Counted from the stretch's first letter, positions 10,998-19,572 are shown. The stretch: DNA of 64,000 nucleotides from Pseudactinotalea sp. HY158 (GCF_009660225.1 NZ_CP045920.1:2232001-2296000), one strand, 5' to 3'. Notes: generated by a model not told the origin, from the sequence alone. Translations and numbers: made by a program.

Positions 10998-12335
10998 TCA
11001 GGCCCGGATGTGGCCCTCGCCCTCGACGATCCATGTGCTCGTCGTCAGCGCCTCGAGCCCCATCGGGCCGCGGGCGTGCAGCTTCTGGGTCGAGATGCCG
11101 ATCTCGGCGCCGAGCCCGAGCTCGCCGCCGTCGGTGAACCGGGTGGAGGCGTTGACCATGATCGCGGCCGAGTCGAGCTCGGTGGTGAACCGGCCGATCG
11201 CGCGCACGTCGGTGGCGCAGATCGCCTCGGTGTGGCCGGAGGAGTACGTGCGGATGTGCTCGAGGGCCTCGTCGATGCCTCCGACCACCTTGACCGCGAG
11301 GTCGAGGGAGAGGTACTCGCCCGCCCAGTCCGCCTCGGTGGCCACGTCGACCGGGCCGTGGGAACTCGCGTATTCGGCGGCGCGGGCATCGGCGTGGATC
11401 CCGACCCCGGCGCGGCTCAGGTCGGTGAGCACCCGCGGCAGGAACTCGGCGGCGACGTCGGCGTGCACGAGCAGGGTCTCGGCGGCGTTGCACACGCTCG
11501 GGCGGTGGGTCTTGGAGTTCATCGCGATCGCCACCGCCTGGTCGAGGTCGGCGCTCGCGTCCACGTACACGTGGCAGTTCCCGGTGCCGGTCTCGATCAC
11601 CGGCACGAGGGAGTCGGTGATGACCGTCTGGATGAGCCCGGCTCCCCCGCGCGGGATGAGCACGTCGACGAGCCCGCGGGCCCGCATGAGCTCGCTCGCC
11701 CCGGCCCGGCCGTAGGCGTCGATCGACTGCACGGCGGTGCGCGGCAGGCCGAGCTCGGTCAGCGCGTCGCCGAGCACGTCGACGATCGCGACGTTCGACT
11801 GCTGCGCCGCCGAGCCGCCCCGCAGGATCACGGCGTTGCCGGACTTGAGGGCGAGGCCGGCGGCGTCGACGGTCACGTTCGGGCGGGCCTCGTAGATCAT
11901 GCCGACGACGCCGAGCGGCACCCGGACCTGGCGGATGCGCAGCCCGTTCGGCAGCCGCTGGCCCGAGACGACCTCCCCGACGGGGTCGGGCAGCGCCGCC
12001 AGCTCCCGCAGCGCCCCGGCGATCGTCTCGATCCGGGCGGGGGTGAGGGCGAGCCGGTCGAGCATCGACTCGCTCATCCCGGCGGCGCGTTCGCGCTCGA
12101 CGTCGCGGTCGTTCGCCTCGATGATCCGCGCCGTGGCGGCCACGAGCGCGGCGGCCAGCGCCTCGAGGGCGTCGTCCTTCTCGGCACGGGTGAGCCGGGC
12201 GAGGCGGCGGGAGGCCTCCTTCGCGGCGACGGCGATCCGGGTGATCGCGGCGGCCGTGTCGACGGGGCCGGTGTTCTCGGTGGTCTCGGTGCTCATCGTG
12301 CTCGATTCGTGGTCAGCGCTGGCCTGGGCAGTCAT
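10998..12335 (-). CDS. proA: Gamma-glutamyl phosphate reductase ProA
   Basis: 445 residues of the aldehyde dehydrogenase-like ProA family, the NADPH-dependent second step of proline synthesis from glutamate. The [20 protein letters not shown] segment near residue 140 and the catalytic cysteine in [12 protein letters not shown] are intact, as is [14 protein letters not shown]. An alternative ATG at 12293 (MSTETTEN) would remove a 14-residue low-complexity start and may be the real one. It is not clearly coupled to the next gene (105-base gap to the small membrane protein). Confidence 0.95.
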   Translation of the reverse strand: MTAQASADHESSTMSTETTENTGPVDTAAAITRIAVAAKEASRRLARLTRAEKDDALEALAAALVAATARIIEANDRDVERERAAGMSESMLDRLALTPARIETIAGALRELAALPDPVGEVVSGQRLPNGLRIRQVRVPLGVVGMIYEARPNVTVDAAGLALKSGNAVILRGGSAAQQSNVAIVDVLGDALTELGLPRTAVQSIDAYGRAGASELMRARGLVDVLIPRGGAGLIQTVITDSLVPVIETGTGNCHVYVDASADLDQAVAIAMNSKTHRPSVCNAAETLLVHADVAAEFLPRVLTDLSRAGVGIHADARAAEYASSHGPVDVATEADWAGEYLSLDLAVKVVGGIDEALEHIRTYSSGHTEAICATDVRAIGRFTTELDSAAIMVNASTRFTDGGELGLGAEIGISTQKLHARGPMGLEALTTSTWIVEGEGHIRA

Positions 12336-12453
12336 GGCCCCAGTCTACGGACCCGGGGAACCCGCCGTCCGGGCTGCCTGCTCGGTGGCGACTCGCCGGC
12401 CACTCCGGTGCTGCCTCGGCGCCTCGGTGTCTCGGTGCCCGGCGCCTCGGTGC

Positions 12454-12897
12454 GGGGAAACTCGTTGGTCCTGCACGCCGGCGATCTACCCCGCACGACG
12501 AGTGGCCCGCACCGGCCCGCCATCCGGGGAATTTTCCCCATCGCTCACACCGACGAGTTTCCCCGCAGGACCAGGAAGCCCGCCGCCGGGCCATCATCAG
12601 CGGTGCCGCCGCGGGGCGGGGAAACTTTTGGGTCCCTCGCACCAGCAAATTTCCCCGCGCGACGAGTGGCCCGCGCCAGCCCGCGATCCGGGGAAATTCC
12701 CCCGTCGCTCACACCAACAAGTTTCCCCGCGGGACCAGGGAACCCGCCGCCGCACCGTCAACAGCGGTGCCGCCGCGGGGCGGGGAAACTTTTGCGTCCC
12801 CCGCACCAGCGAATTTCCCCGCACGACGAGTGGCCCGCGCCGGCCCGCGATCCGGGGACGTTCCCCCGTCCCTCGCACCAGCGAGTTTCCCCGGACG
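12454..12897. repeat. Tandem repeat, 164-bp period, about 2.7 copies
   Basis: CGACGAGTGGCCCGC recurs at 12496, 12660 and 12824, exactly 164 bases apart, and the flanking sequence aligns with few mismatches. Each unit contains alternating GGGGAAA and TTTCCCC blocks about 25-30 bases apart that can pair into hairpins. 164 is not a multiple of three, and no frame stays protein-like across copies. It fills the intergenic space upstream of proA; the rest of 12336-12917 holds nothing else I recognise. Confidence 0.85.
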
Positions 12898-12917
12898 GCG
12901 GGGCGCGGCGACCAGGC

Positions 12918-13911
12918 TCAGGCGGCGACCGGGGAGCCGGCGCGCTCACGAGAGGTGCGCTCGGCGGCCGCGAACTCCGCGGGCACCGGGGCGATCTGGC
13001 TGCGCAGGCCCCGGGCACGCAGGTCGGGCAGCACCTCGGACACGAGCGCCACGACGTCGGTCGGCACCGACGCCGGGATCACCGTGAAGCCGTCGGCCGC
13101 GCCGGCGCGCACCCAGTTCTGCCACAGCCGGGCGAGCTCGTGGGCCGGGCCCGCGGTCCGCAGCAGCCCGTCGGCGGGCGCGAGCCCGAGGTCGCGCAGC
13201 AGGTCCGCGCGGGCCTGGGCACGGGCCGCGTCCGGCGCGATGAGCGTATGGACGTCGACCAGCACCTTGATCTCATCGGCGTCACGGCCCCAGTCGCGGG
13301 CCGCCGTACGCAGGGCGGCCCGGAGGTTGCGGGCCTCCTCCACGGAGTCGACACGCAGCCGGGCCACGTCGGCGCGGGCGGCGGCGATCTCGACGTCGAC
13401 GTCGGATCCGACGCGCACGACCACGGCCGGGGCCGGGCCCGATGCGACGGCTCCCGTGCGCCGGCTGACGGGGGGACCGGAGTTGGTTCACCACGGCGTC
13501 GACGCCCCCCGGCAGGGCGGTGTGCGCGGCGGGCGACTCGACCTGCCAGCCGCCGCGGCCCGCCGTCGACCGGTGCAGGCTCGCGACCGCGGAGGCGACC
13601 TGGTCGTTCGGGGTGACGCCGAGGGGCACGCTCGCGGCGATGACCGCGGCCGCGGTGTGGTTGCCGAGACGGGAGGCCGCGAGTGCGCCGTCGAGCCACG
13701 CGTCGCGCCGCCGCCGGCCGCCGAGCCGGAAGCTCGAGTCGAGCGTGATGAGGTCGACGCCGGCCTTGTCGGCGAGGGCGGACAGGCCCGCGAGCCGGCC
13801 CATGACGAACAGTTCGGTCTCCGGGTCGTGATCGCGCTGCCACGCCACGGGGGCGCCGGCGCCGGTCAGGTCGAGGGAGACGATCGAGGTACGAGCAGAG
13901 AAGTTGGCCAT
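12918..13911 (-). pseudogene. LLM-class flavin-dependent monooxygenase with a frameshift at a six-base G run
   Basis: The N-terminal part starts at ATG 13911 (MANFSARTSIVSLDLTGAGA) and continues with LITLDSSFRLGGRRRRDAWL and VIAASVPLGVTPNDQVASAV, the pattern of bacterial luciferase-like (NtaA/SsuD-type) monooxygenases. After VDAVVNQLRSP the frame becomes Arg-rich. The true C-terminus continues one base shifted, through VVVRVGSDVDVEIAAARADV and DGFTVIPASVPTDVV, to the stop at 12918. Removing one base from the G run at 13470-13475 joins the frames. The intact protein would be about 330 residues. Its leader carries a SAM-IV riboswitch and a Met/Cys-rich ORF, so the substrate is probably an organosulfur compound; this is inferred. 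Confidence 0.7.
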
Positions 13912-13959
13912 GACAACGCCTTCGTGAAGGTCGTAGGAGAAAGCGCTCGGGTGGCCGGG

Positions 13960-13990
13960 CACGCGGATCGTCTCACTCGATCCGCACGTG
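13960..13990 (-). promoter_or_regulatory. Hairpin between leader peptide and monooxygenase gene
   Basis: GCGGATCG and CGATCCGC form a perfect 8-bp stem with a 7-base loop, extended by 3 bp after a 2-base bulge. It lies 64 bases downstream of the leader-peptide stop and about 50 bases before the monooxygenase start. No U run follows. It could be part of an attenuation switch; this is inferred. Confidence 0.4.
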
Positions 13991-14053
13991 TGCCTGCCGT
14001 CATCCGAGGGGTGACGCCGAAGGGGCGGGAGCCCGAGGCGTCGGGCGGGTGGC

Positions 14054-14155
14054 TCAGCGGGCCGGGCAGCCCATCGCCATGACCGTCATGTGACACATGT
14101 GCATGCAGTACGAGGAGCGCGTCGATGCGACCGTGTGTACCTGGACCTGCGACAT
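14054..14155 (-). CDS. Met/Cys/His-rich 33-aa leader peptide downstream of the SAM-IV riboswitch
   Basis: ATG 14155 has AAGGA 7 bases upstream (within AGGAGAAGGA), giving MSQVQVHTVASTRSSY followed by CMHMCHMTVMAMGC and PAR. Residues 17-30 contain five Met, three Cys and two His. Short ORFs rich in the amino acid that reports pathway status, placed ahead of biosynthetic genes, are typical ribosome-stalling attenuators; Cys-rich ones are known in mycobacteria. Position between a SAM riboswitch and a monooxygenase supports sensing of charged Cys/Met tRNAs. The alternative is a small metal-binding peptide. Confidence 0.6.
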   Translation of the reverse strand: MSQVQVHTVASTRSSYCMHMCHMTVMAMGCPAR

Positions 14156-14189
14156 GTGCTTTTCCTTCTCCTGGTGCCAGGATCTCTGG

Positions 14190-14308
14190 CGGGTTGCGCT
14201 TGCCCGTTCACCGGTGGTGGCGGGCCTGGTCGTCACCCGGGGCACCCCACCGCGACTGGAGGGTTGCCGGTCAGCTAGCCGGGGCTTCGTGCTGACACTC
14301 AAGACCTG
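14190..14308 (-). ncRNA. SAM-IV riboswitch
   Basis: The minus-strand sequence includes AGCCCCGGCTAGCTGACC, GGCAACCCTCC, CGGTGGGGTGCCCCGGGTGA and a downstream GGCAAGCGC, in the order of the actinobacterial SAM-IV class. P1 is GGTC/GACC. P2 is GTCAGC/GCTGAC, a compensatory change relative to the mycobacterial GCCAGC/GCTGGC, which supports a functional fold. These RNAs bind S-adenosylmethionine and repress sulfur-metabolism genes. It is followed by the 33-aa leader ORF and the monooxygenase gene. Confidence 0.92.
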
Positions 14309-14426
14309 AATGAAAATGTATGGCCGATCACGTGACGTGTCAAGTAATCGACAGTGGCGGCCGTCACGCTCGCGCGAGCGGGCGTCATGCGTATGGACGG
14401 CGCCCGCTCCCCCGCCGAGGCGGGCG

Positions 14427-15284
14427 TCAGTCGCGCTGGGCGCGGGCGGAGGCGTAGAGGCACAGGGTCGCCGCCATCGCGAGGTTGAGGCTCTCGGCCT
14501 CCCCGTAGATGGGGATGCGCACGACGGCGTCGGCCGCGTCGAGGACGGGGCCGATCAGGCCGTGGGCCTCGTTGCCGAAGAGCCACAGGGTGGGGCGGGT
14601 GAGGTCGATGCCGACCTGGGGGGTGTGGTGGTGGCCCCGCTCGGCCGCCTCCGCGGAGGCCACGGCGGCGAGGTCGTCGAGGCTCACGTCGCCGGCGCCG
14701 CTCGCGGCGAGCACCTGCAGGCCGGCGGCCCGGGCGGTCTCGATCAACTCCTCGGCGCGCGCGCCGGTGGCGACCGGCAGGTGGAACGCGGACCCGGCGG
14801 AGGCTCGCAGCACCTTGGGGTTCTCGACGTCGACGCTGCCGGCGGTGAGCACGACGCCGTCGGCTCCCGCGGCATCGGCGGCCCGGATCACGGTGCCGGC
14901 GTTCCCCGGGTCGCGGGCCTCGACCAGGGCCGCCACGAGCCGGGGCGACCGGTCGCCGGCGCCCTCGAGGATCGCCTCGAGCGAGTGCGCGTCGCTGCTG
15001 AGCACGGCCACGAGGCCCTGGGCATCGGCGCTCATCGCGTCGATCACGTCCGGGGAGCACAGGTGCACGTACAGGTCGTGGCGAGTGGCGTCGTCGAGGA
15101 TCTCGGCGTGACGCTGAGAGGCCTCGACCGACAGGTACAGGTCGCGGACCAGGCGCGGGGCGTGCCGCACGGCCTCGCGCACCCCCTGCGGCCCCTCGAC
15201 GAGGAAGGCGCCCTGACGGCGCCGGCCGGAGGCTGTGGCGAGCGCGCGGATGCGGCGGACGCGGTCGGCCTTGGGGTTGGTCAT
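14427..15284 (-). CDS. SpoU/TrmH-family RNA 2'-O-methyltransferase
   Basis: 285 residues. An N-terminal substrate-binding domain (RQGAFLVEGPQGVREAVRH) precedes the SPOUT catalytic domain: VEARDPGNAGTVIRAADAAG (motif 1), WLFGNEAHGL (motif 2) and IPIYGEAESLNLAMAATLC (motif 3), the trefoil-knot AdoMet site. Such enzymes methylate ribose 2'-OH groups of rRNA or tRNA; in actinobacteria a gene of this type often lies near rplT, as here. The start at ATG 15284 gives the normal N-terminus MTNPKADRVRRI; the much longer upstream open frame is an antisense-type extension. Confidence 0.9.
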   Translation of the reverse strand: MTNPKADRVRRIRALATASGRRRQGAFLVEGPQGVREAVRHAPRLVRDLYLSVEASQRHAEILDDATRHDLYVHLCSPDVIDAMSADAQGLVAVLSSDAHSLEAILEGAGDRSPRLVAALVEARDPGNAGTVIRAADAAGADGVVLTAGSVDVENPKVLRASAGSAFHLPVATGARAEELIETARAAGLQVLAASGAGDVSLDDLAAVASAEAAERGHHHTPQVGIDLTRPTLWLFGNEAHGLIGPVLDAADAVVRIPIYGEAESLNLAMAATLCLYASARAQRD

Positions 15285-15377
15285 CGAGGGCAGCACATGA
15301 CCATCATGACGCATCCGCACCGAGCCGGCGGCGCTAACCTGGTGCGGACACGTCTGCGCCCACGACCCGGGGGAACC

Positions 15378-15821
15378 ATGTGGATCCTCATCCTGATCCT
15401 CGCCTACCTCGCGGCGCTCGTCTTCATCTGGCGCGGCTGGGGCGTGCTCGCGCGGATCGGCTGCTACGCCGGGCTCCACCTGCTCGCGGCGCCCGCATGG
15501 ATCCTGCTCATCATCGCCGCCGTCGACGGGAACAACGACACGATGCAACGGGCGACGCGCATCTACCTGCTCGTCGTCCTGATCGCGTTCATCGTGGCGA
15601 GCGTGCTCGCCCGCCCACGCACGCTGGAGCGTCAGGCCCGCTACCGGGAGGCCATGCGCGAGGCGGTCGAACGCCTCGGCCGTGACATGCCCCACGGCCC
15701 CCCGTTCGACCCGCCGGGTTTCGGGGGTCGGGTCATCACCGACCCTCCCCCGCCGGCGGGGCCGCCGAACGGGCGCGGCAGCGCCTCGCCGCGGTCACCG
15801 GAGGACGGCACGGACGCCTGA
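15378..15821 (+). CDS. Hypothetical membrane protein
   Basis: 147 residues from ATG 15378 (GGGGGAA upstream). It has two or three membrane segments: WILILILAYLAALVFIW, CYAGLHLLAAPAWILLIIAAV and IYLLVVLIAFIVASVL. A basic cytoplasmic segment (RPRTLERQARYREAMREAVERL) and a Pro/Gly-rich disordered tail follow. No family is recognised. It diverges from the RNA methyltransferase, with 93 bases between the starts. Confidence 0.7.
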   Translation: MWILILILAYLAALVFIWRGWGVLARIGCYAGLHLLAAPAWILLIIAAVDGNNDTMQRATRIYLLVVLIAFIVASVLARPRTLERQARYREAMREAVERLGRDMPHGPPFDPPGFGGRVITDPPPPAGPPNGRGSASPRSPEDGTDA

Positions 15822-15869
15822 ATCCGCGGCCGTGACCCGGCAAGGCCCGGCAACGGCGGGCGCCTGCCG

Positions 15870-16739
15870 TCAGCGACTGCCGCGGCGGTAGGCGCCGGGG
15901 GCGAATCCGAGCACGGTTCGAAAGTCGGCGCCCAGGTGCGCCTGATCGGAGTAGCCGAGCTCGGCGGCGATCTCGGCGATCGTGACGTCCCGGTGCTCAC
16001 GCAGCCGCAGGGCGGCCTCCTGCAGGCGGTAGCGCCGGATGACGGCCAGCGGCGGCAGCCCGATGAATCGCAGCGAGAGGCGCTGCACGCTCCGGGTGGA
16101 GAGACCGAGGAGGCGGGCGAGTCGATCGACGTGCACGACCTCGCGGTCGGTGCGGATCAGCTCCTCGAGCTCGTTCGCGGTCAGGGCCGCGGGATCGGGC
16201 GGGGCCGCGTGCTCGGCCAGCCAGCGGCCATAGGCGCCGGCGGCGCGCTCGCGCCGGCCGGCCACCTCGGGCACCCCGGGCGCATCGGGCACCCCGGGTA
16301 CATCGGGCGGGCCGGCCTCGACCATCGCGTCGCTCACCGCCCCGGCCAGGCCCGGCGCGTCGAAGGGCACCTCGAGGTCGCGCAGCTCGGCGGGCGAGAG
16401 TCGAAGGGCGCTCACGCCGCCCGGTCGCAGGAGCGCGCCCACGGCCCAGCCGCTCCCGCTCAGCTCGCGCTGGGAGATCCGGGTGGTCGGGCCGGTCAGT
16501 CCGACCGTGGCACCGGCATCCCCACCGCCGGCCGGCCCACCGCTGCCGGCCTGCACGGTCAGGTTGCAGGCGGGGAAGGGCAGGACCTCCTGGCGGGACG
16601 TCTCCCCCGGCGCCAGCCTCCATTCGGGGATCCAGAACCAGCGCGCGAGGTCGGCGAGTTCGGCGGGAGCGGGCACGCGGTGGAACTCGGGCAGCCCGGA
16701 GGGGAAGAGGATGCCGCGGGGGTCGAGCTCGTCGGTCAC
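15870..16739 (-). CDS. AraC/XylS-family transcriptional regulator
   Basis: 289 residues from GTG 16739 (GGGGAGG upstream). The N-terminal part (FHRVPAPAELADLARWFWIPEW) resembles the DUF6597-type sensor domain of AraC regulators. The C-terminal 100 residues carry two helix-turn-helix units: VVHVDRLARLLGLSTRSVQR, and VTIAEIAAELGYSDQAHLGADFR with the AraC signature GYSDQAHLxxDF. The middle has a Pro/Gly/Val-rich linker (PDVPGVPDAPGVPEV). It is transcribed divergently from the VOC gene at 16812 across 72 bases, so it probably controls that gene and itself. Confidence 0.9.
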   Translation of the reverse strand: MTDELDPRGILFPSGLPEFHRVPAPAELADLARWFWIPEWRLAPGETSRQEVLPFPACNLTVQAGSGGPAGGGDAGATVGLTGPTTRISQRELSGSGWAVGALLRPGGVSALRLSPAELRDLEVPFDAPGLAGAVSDAMVEAGPPDVPGVPDAPGVPEVAGRRERAAGAYGRWLAEHAAPPDPAALTANELEELIRTDREVVHVDRLARLLGLSTRSVQRLSLRFIGLPPLAVIRRYRLQEAALRLREHRDVTIAEIAAELGYSDQAHLGADFRTVLGFAPGAYRRGSR

Positions 16740-16811
16740 GGACACCTCCCCGGTCGAATCCTGTCGCGAATCTACAAGTTCTCGCCGTGCACCGCGGATT
16801 AGCGTTCCTGC

Positions 16812-17318
16812 ATGAGCGAGAGAATGACGGCGCCACGGGGCGTCACCGGTGCACACACTACTGACGGCGTCCCCCACAGCGCCACGAGCCTCACCCCGTT
16901 CCTGGCCGTGCCGGGGGCGGCGAAGGCGATCGAGTTCTACTCGGGCGTGTTCGGCGCCCGGGTGGTCGACGTGACCGAGATGGGCGGGGTCGTCGTGCAC
17001 GCCGTGCTCGACTTCGGGCAGGGCCTGCTGCAGTTGGGGGAGCCGAGCCCGGCCTACCACCTCGTCCCTCCCCCGGCCGGGGACGACGCCTGCTACTCGA
17101 TCGGGCTGTACTGCGCCGACGTCGACGCGGTGGCGGCCCGGGCCGAGGCGGCCGGAGCGACGGTCCGCGAACCGGTCGCGACGTTCGTCTCCGGGGACCG
17201 GTTCGCCTCGATCCGCGACCCGTTCGGGGTGCGCTGGTCGATCATGACCCGCGTCGAGGACCTCTCCGACGCCGAGTCCGCGGCCCGGGTCGCCGCCTGG
17301 GCCGCCGAGCAGGCCTGA
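16812..17318 (+). CDS. VOC-superfamily (glyoxalase/PhnB-like) protein
   Basis: 168 residues. TSLTPFLAVPGAAKAIEFYSGVFGA is the classic opening beta-alpha unit of PhnB/YdcE-type VOC proteins, and the second module includes VREPVATFVSGDRFASIRDPFGVRWSI. Members bind a metal or small ligand in a cupped sheet and act as isomerases, dioxygenases or drug-binding proteins; the substrate is unknown here. It diverges from the AraC-type regulator, the most likely controller. Confidence 0.85.
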   Translation: MSERMTAPRGVTGAHTTDGVPHSATSLTPFLAVPGAAKAIEFYSGVFGARVVDVTEMGGVVVHAVLDFGQGLLQLGEPSPAYHLVPPPAGDDACYSIGLYCADVDAVAARAEAAGATVREPVATFVSGDRFASIRDPFGVRWSIMTRVEDLSDAESAARVAAWAAEQA

Positions 17319-17453
17319 ACCGCGCCCGGCGAGCGCGCTCGACCACCCCCGAGGTGGCCACCCGTCCGCGCACCGGCGCGCGAGGCACGGGCGAGGCGCC
17401 CACCCGAGGTGAGCGTCGCCGTCCCTGAGCACGAGACGGCGCCTCAGCACAGC

Positions 17454-17486
17454 GCAGCGCCCCCGGGAGACTCCCGAGGGCGCTGC
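17454..17486 (-). terminator. Hairpin terminator after rplT
   Basis: GCAGCGCCCTCGGGAG and CTCCCGGGGGCGCTGC-type arms (minus strand) pair with one mismatch around a 3-base loop, immediately downstream of the rplT stop at 17499. No U run follows, as is common for actinobacterial terminators. It also lies between convergent genes. Confidence 0.65.
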
Positions 17487-17498
17487 GGTGTGCCTGAA

Positions 17499-17879
17499 TC
17501 AGGCGGCCGGGGCGTTGACGTCCGCCGGCAGGGCCTTCCGTGCGGTCTCGACCAGCGCGGAGAACGCGGTCGGCTCGTTCACGGCGAGCTCGGCGAGGAG
17601 GCGGCGGTCCACCTCGACACCGGCGGCCTTGAGGCCCTGGATGAACCGGTTGTAGGTCATCCCCTCGGCCCGGACGGCCGCGTTGATCCGCTGGATCCAC
17701 AGGCGACGGAAGTCACCCTTCTTCGCCCGGCGGTCGCGGTAGGAGTAGCTCAGCGAGTGAGTGACCTGCTCCTTGGCCTTGCGGTACAGGCGCGAACGCT
17801 GACCGCGGTAGCCGCTGGCCCGTTCGAGGGTTGTCCGGCGCTTCTTCTGGGCATTGACTGCCCGCTTGACGCGTGCCAC
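17499..17879 (-). CDS. rplT: 50S ribosomal protein L20
   Basis: 126 residues, very basic, matching L20 throughout: [60 protein letters not shown] and the C-terminal [19 protein letters not shown]20 binds 23S rRNA early in 50S assembly. Third gene of the conserved infC-rpmI-rplT operon, 25 bases after rpmI. Slightly longer than the usual 117-120 residues because of a tail after [11 protein letters not shown]. Confidence 0.98.
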   Translation of the reverse strand: MARVKRAVNAQKKRRTTLERASGYRGQRSRLYRKAKEQVTHSLSYSYRDRRAKKGDFRRLWIQRINAAVRAEGMTYNRFIQGLKAAGVEVDRRLLAELAVNEPTAFSALVETARKALPADVNAPAA

Positions 17880-17904
17880 GTCGTCTCCTTGGTGTTGGGG
17901 GCCG

Positions 17905-18102
17905 TCAGCGGCCGAGCATCTTGTTGATCTTCTTGGCGTCGGCCGGGGCGACGACGACGTCGTTCTTCAGACGTCCCGCCTGGGCGCTGGAGCGCTCCTG
18001 GAACTTGTGCACGTGGCGGGCGCGCTCACGCATGAGCTTGCCTGCCCCGGTCACCCGGAAACGCTTCTTCGCACCAGAGTGCGTCTTATTCTTCGGCATC
18101 AT
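17905..18102 (-). CDS. rpmI: 50S ribosomal protein L35
   Basis: 65 residues: [40 protein letters not shown] and a short tail [10 protein letters not shown]. This is the standard L35 sequence with the usual Lys/Arg density. It sits 13 bases downstream of infC and upstream of rplT in the operon. The second Met may be the start; both share the same upstream context. Confidence 0.98.
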   Translation of the reverse strand: MMPKNKTHSGAKKRFRVTGAGKLMRERARHVHKFQERSSAQAGRLKNDVVVAPADAKKINKMLGR

Positions 18103-18115
18103 TCATCCTTGGTTG

Positions 18116-18700
18116 TCACTGACTCGACGACTGCTCGGCAGCCTTCTGTGCCTGTTCACGCTGCTTGCGCTGTTCGCGCTGGGCGTCGGCCTTCTTCTTG
18201 TTCGGGCCGATCACCATGGTCATGTTGCGGCCATCGAGGCGCGGGGCGCTCTCCACGTGGCCGAGCTCGGCCACGTCCTCGGCGAGCCGCTGCAGGAGCC
18301 GCATCCCCATCTCGGGGCGGGACTGCTCACGGCCACGGAACATGATCATGACCTTGACCTTGTCGCCGCCCTTGAGGAACCGCTCGACGTGGCCCTTCTT
18401 GGTGCCGTAGTCGTGCGGGTCGATCTTCAGCCGGAAACGGATCTCCTTGAGAACCGTGTTCGTCTGGTTTCGCCGAGCATCCCGCGCCTTCTGGTCGGCT
18501 TCGTACTTGAACTTACCGAAGTCCATGAGTTTGGCGACGGGCGGGCGGGCGTCGGGGGCCACCTCGACCAGGTCGAGGTCGGCCTCGTTCGCCAGCCGCA
18601 ATGCGTCTTCGACGCGAACAATGCCTACCTGTTCACCGTTGGGTCCGACGAGGCGTACTTCGGACACACGGATCCGCTCGTTGATGCGGGGCTCGCTGAT
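18116..18700 (-). CDS. infC: Translation initiation factor IF-3 (ATC start)
   Basis: 194 residues. The N-domain begins [19 protein letters not shown]; the C-domain includes [32 protein letters not shown] and [12 protein letters not shown]-3 keeps ribosomal subunits apart and monitors the start codon. The family N-terminus and an AAGGAG placed 6 bases upstream point to ATC at 18700 as initiator; GTG codons further upstream would put the ribosome site inside the protein. Non-canonical AUU/AUC starts let IF-3 repress its own translation, as known in E. coli. A basic, Gln-rich tail ([14 protein letters not shown]) extends beyond the usual end. Confidence 0.93.
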   Translation of the reverse strand: MSEPRINERIRVSEVRLVGPNGEQVGIVRVEDALRLANEADLDLVEVAPDARPPVAKLMDFGKFKYEADQKARDARRNQTNTVLKEIRFRLKIDPHDYGTKKGHVERFLKGGDKVKVMIMFRGREQSRPEMGMRLLQRLAEDVAELGHVESAPRLDGRNMTMVIGPNKKKADAQREQRKQREQAQKAAEQSSSQ

Positions 18701-19003
18701 GTGTTGCTCCTTCACCGTGGTGTGTGGGCGTCCGCCACGAGCGAGAAAAGGCCCCCGCTCGCGGTTGCATGCGGAGGCCTCAAGGTGGCGCAGTGGATCG
18801 CTCGGACACACCACGGGATGCGGTCCGCTCTTCACGGCGCATCCGACCTTGACTACCTGGGCCCTGTCGGTTCGGTGTTGCTGAACGGTCGGGCCGAGGT
18901 GGGAGAATCTCCACTTGCACTCTGTCGAGGAGACGCGGTGCCGGGCGGTGAGGCTCGGCGGCCGTGTTCTTCAACAGTCGGTCGATCTGGAACACTACCA
19001 GAT
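18701..19003 (-). promoter_or_regulatory. infC leader / intergenic region
   Basis: About 300 bases between the divergent infC (minus) and DUF1844 (plus) genes. It should hold promoters in both directions, but no clear -35/-10 pair stands out. The infC side contains the terminator-like hairpin listed separately. Confidence 0.5.
18745..18780 (-). terminator. Attenuator-like intrinsic terminator in the infC leader
   Basis: On the minus strand AGGCCTCCGC and GCGGGGGCCT pair with one mismatch around a 12-base loop, followed directly by TTTT. It lies about 45 bases ahead of the infC start, so it would stop transcription before the operon unless bypassed. Control of infC operons by leader terminators is known in other bacteria. 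Confidence 0.65.
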
Positions 19004-19402
19004 ATGAACGCAGCTGACCGTGGCATCGACCACTCGCCCTCCGATGGTGGCCCGGACCACACCCATCTCTCGGCGGACGCGCAGATCCGCGACATCGCCG
19101 ACGTCTCCGCGGCGCAGATCATCGGCGCCGCCGCCGTCCACCTCATGAGCGCCGCGGCCGTCAAGGTCGGCCTCGCCGAGGACGAGGCGAGCGGCGACTA
19201 TCTCGACCTCGACGAGGGGCGCAAGCTCATCGACGCCCTCGCCGGGCTCATCACCGCGAGCGGGCCCGCGCTGGACGACCGGCACGCCCGGCCGCTGCGG
19301 GACGGCCTGCGCTCGCTCCAGCTCGCGTTCCGGGAGGCCTCCGAGGTCCAGGACGAACCCGGGAAGGGCCCGGGCGAGAAGTTCACCGGGCACGTCTCGT
19401 AG
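19004..19402 (+). CDS. DUF1844 domain protein
   Basis: 132 residues from ATG 19004. The core IADVSAAQIIGAAAVHLMSAAAVKVGL and YLDLDEGRKLIDALAGLI is the DUF1844 signature, a small helical family commonly found next to infC in actinobacteria. Function is unknown. No membrane segment. It is divergent from infC. Confidence 0.9.
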   Translation: MNAADRGIDHSPSDGGPDHTHLSADAQIRDIADVSAAQIIGAAAVHLMSAAAVKVGLAEDEASGDYLDLDEGRKLIDALAGLITASGPALDDRHARPLRDGLRSLQLAFREASEVQDEPGKGPGEKFTGHVS

Positions 19403-19417
19403 GTTCTCACGCGTAGG

Positions 19418-19448
19418 GACGGCGTCGCTCACCTCGGGCGGCGCCGTC
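19418..19448 (+). terminator. Hairpin terminator after the DUF1844 gene
   Basis: GACGGCG and CGCCGTC arms enclose a 17-base loop, followed by TTCGTGTGT. It starts 16 bases after the DUF1844 stop. Confidence 0.5.
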
Positions 19449-19487
19449 TTCGTGTGTCGGGGCCGGGTCGGGTGTCGGGCGGGTCGC

Positions 19488-19550
19488 GTGCCGGTGGTGA
19501 CCACCGGCACGCCCGTGGCCGGGACCCGGTCGCGGGTCCCGGCCACGGGC
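19488..19550. terminator. Two back-to-back perfect hairpins between convergent genes
   Basis: The first (19488-19510) is a perfect 10-bp stem GTGCCGGTGG/CCACCGGCAC with a 3-base loop. The second (19511-19550) is a perfect 17-bp stem beginning GCCCGTGGCCGGGACCC with a 6-base loop. They lie between the DUF1844 gene and the convergent secreted-protein gene and probably terminate transcription from both sides. Confidence 0.7.
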
Positions 19551-19572
19551 GATCACGCACCGCCGGGGTGGG

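Noticed and set aside
12454-12897. CRISPR-like array in the GGGGAAA/TTTCCCC repeats
   Set aside because: Units are 164 bp with similar, not unique, intervening sequence and there are no cas genes.
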